Shown here piece by piece: positions 59,985 through 64,000 of a stretch of DNA of 64,000 nucleotides. The notes under the pieces are model-generated. The model ran no database searches, was not told the origin of the DNA, and saw only the letters and a program-made list of their open reading frames with translations. Made by a program: the position numbers and the translations under genes. Source of the DNA: Vannielia litorea (GTDB lineage Bacteria; Pseudomonadota; Alphaproteobacteria; Rhodobacterales; Rhodobacteraceae); contig NZ_JAHVJR010000001.1 in assembly GCF_019801175.1 (NCBI RefSeq), forward strand, positions 2,604,001 to 2,668,000. Direction: 5' to 3'. Positions within the stretch are counted from its first letter, which is position 1; every line of letters starts with the position of its first letter.

Positions 59985-61421
59985 TCAAACGGCGAGGTTG
60001 GAAACGGCAGATGCAGGGGCCTGCGGCACCTCTGCGCTCTCGCCCGATTCGGCGTTGAGGCTGGCTGCGCCGGACAGGTCGAGGTTCATCTCAAAGTAGA
60101 ACGTGGCCCCCTTTCCGGGGTTGTTCTGATAATCTATGCGCCCGTCATGAGCCTGCATGATCTGCTTGGAGATGTTCATGCCCAGCCCGGTGCCGCCGAT
60201 CTTGCGGGTGTCGGACGAATCGACCTGGCTGAACTTGTCGAAGACGCGCTCTCGGTCTTGGTCGGTAAGGCCCGGCCCCTGATCGGTGACCGAGACGCGG
60301 GCGATTTCGCCCTCGGTCTCCACCACGACATGCACGGTGCTACCCTCGGGGCTGAACTTGGCGGCGTTGGACACTATGTTGGTCAGAACCTGCTCGATCC
60401 GCGCCGCATCGCCGACGACGGGCACAGGCCTGTCGTCGTGGCTACAGTCGAGCCGCACCCCAAGACGGGCGGCATAGGGCCCGTTGGAATCGACCGATTG
60501 CTCAACCAACTCTCGCAGGTCGAAGGGCTTCATCCGGAAGGGCATGCGCCCGGCTTCGATCTTCTGAATATCCAGAATCTCATCGATGAGTTCGATCAGG
60601 CGGCTGCAATTGCGCTTGGCGATCCCCATGACCTGCTGGGCCTGATCGCCGATCGGGCCGAGATGGCCTGCATGGGCGAGGTCGATGGAGCCCTTGATCG
60701 AGGTGAGCGGCGTGCGCAATTCGTGGCTCATGGTCGAGATGAACTCGCTCTTGGCCTTGTAGGCCTGCTGCGCCTTCTGGTTCTCGACCGTCAGCGCATC
60801 CACCTGATCGAGGCTGCCGCGGTAGAACGACAGGTAGACCCGGGAGCAGTCGATCACGAAGTAGAGCACGAAGAGGCTGGTGAAGAGCTGCGCCCAAAGC
60901 TCCGATGTGACCGGCGCAGAGGTGACCCAGATGTCGTAGACCGGAATGAAGATGAAGGTGGCGGCGTAGAGCCCGAGGCGGAGGATGAGGATTGGCAGCA
61001 CATGGTGGTTGTTCATTGCCGCGAAGAGGGCCGCTGCGAACAGGAAGAACAGCGACATGAAGTGCGCCCCCGGCCCCTGCGCCTGGGCGATGGCGATCGA
61101 GTAGAACACGATGACCGAAGCGCTCAGCGCGGTGCCGAAGTAGAGCTGGCTCAGCAGGCTCTTGGCGACCACGGCATCGCGCCCGTTCCATGCAAGGACG
61201 CGCCGGAACACCATGAAGTCGTAGATTTCAGACAGGGCGATCAGGATGCCCGTCGTGACCGCGAGAGCGATGCTGTAGTAGTAACCCGCAAGCCCGAGAG
61301 CCGCCGCGAAGATCATTTGACGCTGCCAGACGAGCTTTCGCCCGACCTCAGCATAATCCTTCATCTGCTCGGCCCGCACGACGTTCCATCGTTTGCCAAG
61401 CTCGGGAACCAGTCGGTTCAT
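59985..61421 (-). CDS. membrane-bound sensor histidine kinase
   Basis: A 478-aa kinase: six or so membrane segments (about 35-195), HisKA with His233 in STMSHELRTP, HATPase_c (NIVSNAAKFS, DQGPGLT, GGTGLGMNISKQIM). No extracellular sensor domain, so it senses something in or at the membrane. Divergent from the luxI-type gene; its partner could be the REC-GGDEF protein downstream or the single-domain RR at 62453. Confidence 0.92.
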   Translation of the reverse strand: MNRLVPELGKRWNVVRAEQMKDYAEVGRKLVWQRQMIFAAALGLAGYYYSIALAVTTGILIALSEIYDFMVFRRVLAWNGRDAVVAKSLLSQLYFGTALSASVIVFYSIAIAQAQGPGAHFMSLFFLFAAALFAAMNNHHVLPILILRLGLYAATFIFIPVYDIWVTSAPVTSELWAQLFTSLFVLYFVIDCSRVYLSFYRGSLDQVDALTVENQKAQQAYKAKSEFISTMSHELRTPLTSIKGSIDLAHAGHLGPIGDQAQQVMGIAKRNCSRLIELIDEILDIQKIEAGRMPFRMKPFDLRELVEQSVDSNGPYAARLGVRLDCSHDDRPVPVVGDAARIEQVLTNIVSNAAKFSPEGSTVHVVVETEGEIARVSVTDQGPGLTDQDRERVFDKFSQVDSSDTRKIGGTGLGMNISKQIMQAHDGRIDYQNNPGKGATFYFEMNLDLSGAASLNAESGESAEVPQAPASAVSNLAV

Positions 61422-61767
61422 ACCCTTGTCCTACTCGCCTCTTCGGGTCCGTTGCGCGAGACTGCTATCGCCGCGCGACCGGTGCCTTTGCGACACACTC
61501 ATAAGTCGAGTACGCGGCTTACGTGGCGAGAATGTGGCAAAAGCTTGCAACCAGCTAGATGACTGGTTTGCGAGGGAATCTACCAAGGGTTGGCGCAACA
61601 TGGGGCGAATACACGGTTTTCAACACGCGAAGGCCGAACGAGTATTTCCGGAACTGTTAACACCGGGCGTTGTAAGACACTTCACACACAAAGAGCAGGT
61701 GCCGCGCCGCGTGCCCCCCGCAAAACCGGTGGAAACCCCGGTGCAAACCGGCCTGAAAGCCACATCC
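61422..61767. promoter_or_regulatory. luxI-kinase divergent region
   Basis: This 346-bp region separates the histidine kinase from luxI. The luxI frame is open through it, with in-frame ATG at 61600 and GTG at 61711, so part may be coding. I found no convincing lux-box palindrome by eye. Confidence 0.4.
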
Positions 61768-62349
61768 ATGTCTTTGGAGACCATGCACCTGCATGGGGAC
61801 CTGATGGTCAAATACCTTCAGGCCCGGCGGCAGGTGTTTATCGTCTCGAAAGGCTGGCGCCTCTCGGAGACGCGGGGCATGGAGTTTGACCAGTATGACA
61901 CGCCCGAGGCCCGGTGGATCGCCGTTCATCAGGACGGCGAGGTGCTGGCCGGCATCCGGATCGCGCCCACCACAGCCCGCTGCGGGCTTCATTCCTACAT
62001 GATCAGAGACGCGCAGCTCGGCCTGTTGCAGGGCTTGCCGCTCGATCCGCTCTTTGCCGAAGCGCCGGTCTCCGACACGATCTGGGAGGCCACGCGGCTG
62101 TTCCTGCTCGATACCGTGCCCGCCGAGCGACGCGCCGAGGTTCAGCGCGTGCTGATGCTCAAGATGGCCGCCGCCGCGCGCGATGAGGGCGCGGACAGCG
62201 TGATCGGGATCGTGCCTGCGGTGTTTCAACGCTGGCTGAAGAGAATCGGGATGGACGCGGTGCCGGTTGGCCCTCGGTTCGAGCTGGACGGCGACCGCTC
62301 TCAGGCGGCAATGTTCAACGTCAGCAATGCCACAGCGCCGCAAATCTGA
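61768..62349 (+). CDS. luxI: acyl-homoserine-lactone synthase (LuxI family)
   Basis: A 193-aa autoinducer synthase that makes an N-acyl-homoserine lactone from SAM and an acyl-ACP. The LuxI invariants are present: Arg21, Phe24, Trp30, Asp41 and Asp44 (DQYDTPEARW), Arg64 (GIRIAPT), Glu107 and Arg110 (TIWEATRLF). There is no LuxR gene beside it. The start is uncertain: ATG 61768 gives the normal family N-terminus, while ATG 61600 would add 56 residues. Confidence 0.86.
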   Translation: MSLETMHLHGDLMVKYLQARRQVFIVSKGWRLSETRGMEFDQYDTPEARWIAVHQDGEVLAGIRIAPTTARCGLHSYMIRDAQLGLLQGLPLDPLFAEAPVSDTIWEATRLFLLDTVPAERRAEVQRVLMLKMAAAARDEGADSVIGIVPAVFQRWLKRIGMDAVPVGPRFELDGDRSQAAMFNVSNATAPQI

Positions 62350-62452
62350 CGCGGTAAGTCAGCTTTCTAGCTTTTGTTAATAGCGGTTTTCCACTACCCT
62401 CAGTTGCACGCCCGCAACACATGGAGTGCCACACAGCGCACTGACAACCGGA

Positions 62453-62857
62453 ATGACTGAAGGTGAATTGAAACAGCCCCGCGTTCTGCACGTGGACGAT
62501 GACGACGACATCAGGGCGATCACCCAGATCGCGCTGTCGGTGGTCGGCGGACTCGACGTTTTGCAATGCGCGAGCGGCGAGGAGGCTCTGGAGGTTGCCG
62601 AGGGTTATCGGCCGGACCTGCTGTTACTGGACGTGATGATGCCGGACATGAGCGGCGAGGAAACGCTTGCGAAGCTCCGGCTCTTGTCAGGCCTGGAGGC
62701 CACGCCGGTCGTCTTCATGACGGCGAAGACCCATTCGGACGACGTGGATCATCTGATGGAGCTGGGCACGAAAAAGGTCATCTCCAAGCCGTTTGACCCG
62801 CTGTCGCTGGCCAATGAGGTCGTCGATGTGTGGAAGGACAGCCAGAGAAGCGCCTGA
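62453..62857 (+). CDS. single-domain response regulator
   Basis: A 134-aa stand-alone REC protein: acidic pocket HVDDDDD, phospho-acceptor Asp60 (LLLLDVMMPDMSG), Lys112 (ISKPFDP). It lacks an output domain, so it acts as a phosphate relay or sink. It lies 103 bp after luxI on the same strand. ATG 62453 is preferred over an upstream GTG. Confidence 0.92.
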   Translation: MTEGELKQPRVLHVDDDDDIRAITQIALSVVGGLDVLQCASGEEALEVAEGYRPDLLLLDVMMPDMSGEETLAKLRLLSGLEATPVVFMTAKTHSDDVDHLMELGTKKVISKPFDPLSLANEVVDVWKDSQRSA

Positions 62858-62894
62858 GCCTCGGCGCGCTTGCCCCCTGCCCTAGCGTTCTGAT

Positions 62895-62912
62895 GCCACG
62901 CTTGTGCGTGGC
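62895..62912 (+). terminator. terminator between convergent response regulator genes
   Basis: GCCACGC/GCGTGGC stem with loop TTGT, followed by GAGTTCTTCTT. It is 37 bp after the stop of the single-domain regulator. Confidence 0.7.
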
Positions 62913-62921
62913 GAGTTCTTC

Positions 62922-63980
62922 TTATGAGGCTTGGCTGGCCACAGGCCGCGGGCGCCGACGCGCTCCCAGCCGGGGGCGTTTGGGCACGATATGGCCGGGC
63001 CGGGGCTTTGACAGATCGGGCAGCGCCTTCAGCCGCAGCACCAACCTGTCTTCGCTGGCCGTGGCTATGGCCGTTCTGAGGGTATCGACACAAGTCTTGC
63101 CGCTCTCGACCTTCGGGCGGCCGACGCGGGTCATCGAAAGCTGCACCACGCGGGGACCATCCCCCAGAGCCGGTGTTTCGACGTTCCAGAAGAACGGCTC
63201 GTAGAGATTGCGGTTGAGGTCCTGCCGGCCGCGCCCCACCACCACACAGCCAAAAACGCCGTCTCCGGCGTGGGCGATGAAGTGCTGGCTCGGCGCAAGC
63301 TTGCGTGACACACTCTGCACAACGTCCTTTATCAGGGCGTCGTAGCTCACAGCGTCGGCCTCTTCATAGAGGCTCTCGATGCCCTCGATCCGCAGCGCAA
63401 AGGTTTCGATCGCAAAGAGGTTGCCCGGCAGGAGCGACAGAACCCGCTCGAGGTCCTTCTCTGAAAGACAGGTCGGCACATCCTCCACCACGAAGGCCTC
63501 TTCCAACGGCCTGCGGGCGGAGGCGCCAAGGCGGGAGGCAAGCTGGGCTGCCGACCGTTCGAGACCCACCGAGATCCGCATTTGCTCCGTCAAAAGCCGG
63601 GCCGTGCGGATTCGGGCGCCAAGCTCCAGCCCCCGCAGCGGTTTGGTCACGTAATCCGTGGCGCCCGCCTCGAAGGCGCCTTCGATGGAAGCGTCGTCAA
63701 GCTTGGCGGTCAGCATCAGAATCGGGGTGATCTCATAGCCCGCCACCGCGCGAATCTGGCGGCAGAGTTCGATCCCGTCGATGCCCGGCATGTCGATGTC
63801 GAGCAGCACGCAATCGAAGGCGCTCTCGGCCTCATCGATGCGCTCCTTGGCCTCCGGCGCAGAGAGCGCGGTTTCCAGCGCGTCATAGCCCGCAGCCGCC
63901 AGAACAGACTGCAGAAGCTGCAGGAAGGTTTTGTCGTCATCGACTGCGAGGATCTGCAATTTTGGCTCCTTTGTTTCCAT
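62922..63980 (-). CDS. response regulator with degenerate GGDEF-like output domain (paralogue)
   Basis: A 352-aa protein: REC domain (Asp61 in LLDIDMPGIDG, Lys113 in YVTKPLRG) and a C-terminal half with AGDGVF (238-243) at the place of the GGDEF signature, followed by an Arg/Pro-rich tail (RPRLGARRRPRPV). Same architecture as the regulator at 58904-59848. ATG 63980 (METKEPKLQILAVDDD) is preferred; ATG 63998 is in frame, two bases from the window end. Confidence 0.85.
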   Translation of the reverse strand: METKEPKLQILAVDDDKTFLQLLQSVLAAAGYDALETALSAPEAKERIDEAESAFDCVLLDIDMPGIDGIELCRQIRAVAGYEITPILMLTAKLDDASIEGAFEAGATDYVTKPLRGLELGARIRTARLLTEQMRISVGLERSAAQLASRLGASARRPLEEAFVVEDVPTCLSEKDLERVLSLLPGNLFAIETFALRIEGIESLYEEADAVSYDALIKDVVQSVSRKLAPSQHFIAHAGDGVFGCVVVGRGRQDLNRNLYEPFFWNVETPALGDGPRVVQLSMTRVGRPKVESGKTCVDTLRTAIATASEDRLVLRLKALPDLSKPRPGHIVPKRPRLGARRRPRPVASQAS

Positions 63981-64000
63981 TGGCCCTGCCAGAAGCATCC

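Noticed and set aside
61393..61767. N-terminal extension of luxI
   Set aside because: The upstream codons show no LuxI features, begin in the kinase gene's 5' end and would add over 100 residues. A shorter extension from 61600 cannot be excluded and is noted in the entry.

Overview
The window reads as chromosome of a high-GC alphaproteobacterium of the Rhodobacteraceae (Roseobacter group). The basis is gene content and order (lnt next to metK; irr-fabA-fabB-fabI; a complete Paracoccus-type sox cluster), a Rhodobacterales-type SAM/SAH riboswitch in front of metK, and SoxR/SqrR-type persulfide-sensor logic. No IS element, prophage, CRISPR array, tRNA or rRNA was seen.

Layout. (1) 1-12.6 kb, housekeeping: a minus-strand run metK (cut by the window edge), lnt, a CorC/HlyC CBS protein, ybeY and phoH, then an OmpA protein with a related small lipoprotein, miaB, a glycosyltransferase-like protein, and irr divergent from fabA-fabB-fabI, followed by an M50 protease. 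(2) 12.5-20.9 kb, accessory catabolic genes: VOC protein, HAD dehalogenase, alpha/beta hydrolase, threonine-dehydratase-like PLP enzyme, two endonuclease/exonuclease/phosphatase-fold proteins, zinc alcohol dehydrogenase, enolase-superfamily dehydratase and a glutamine amidotransferase. (3) 21-39.3 kb, sulfur oxidation: a minus-strand run soxV-W-X-Y-Z-A-B-C-D-E-F, a DUF302 protein and a YeeE/SoxT permease; a divergent plus-strand run soxS-soxR-soxT, an FAD/NAD(P)-binding protein and an NhaA antiporter fused to a thioredoxin-fold domain; and a Tat-exported metallo-beta-lactamase-fold protein at the outer edge. Palindromes of the type ATTC-N8-GAAT or close to it lie before soxX, before the MBL gene and, weaker, before soxS. 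(4) 39.3-53.3 kb, two minus-strand uptake and catabolism units: a polyamine-type ABC transporter with quinone oxidoreductase, RidA, DUF1028 and LysR genes, and a TRAP transporter with a maleate isomerase/arylmalonate-decarboxylase-like enzyme. These are preceded by a flavin monooxygenase, a type II dehydroquinase homologue and a 2-hydroxyacid dehydrogenase. Three promoter regions here share a TCCTT-centred motif. (5) 53.5-56.7 kb: an MFS transporter with a His-rich tail, and an AbrB-type transporter divergent from a GntR regulator over a TGTATAC palindrome. (6) 56.8-64 kb, a signalling island: two histidine kinases, a stand-alone Hpt protein, three response regulators (two with a degenerate GGDEF-like half) and a LuxI-type acyl-homoserine-lactone synthase without an adjacent luxR.

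Working model. Thiosulfate or sulfane sulfur enters through the two SoxT-type permeases at either end of the cluster and is sensed as persulfide by SoxR. SoxR would control soxXYZA(BCDEF), the SoxS/V/W thiol relay that keeps SoxY reduced, and probably the MBL protein. The closing island looks like a multi-component phosphorelay physically linked to quorum signal production. The features I think deserve most attention are the extended sox regulon, the NhaA fusion, the shared three-promoter motif and the luxI/phosphorelay island.
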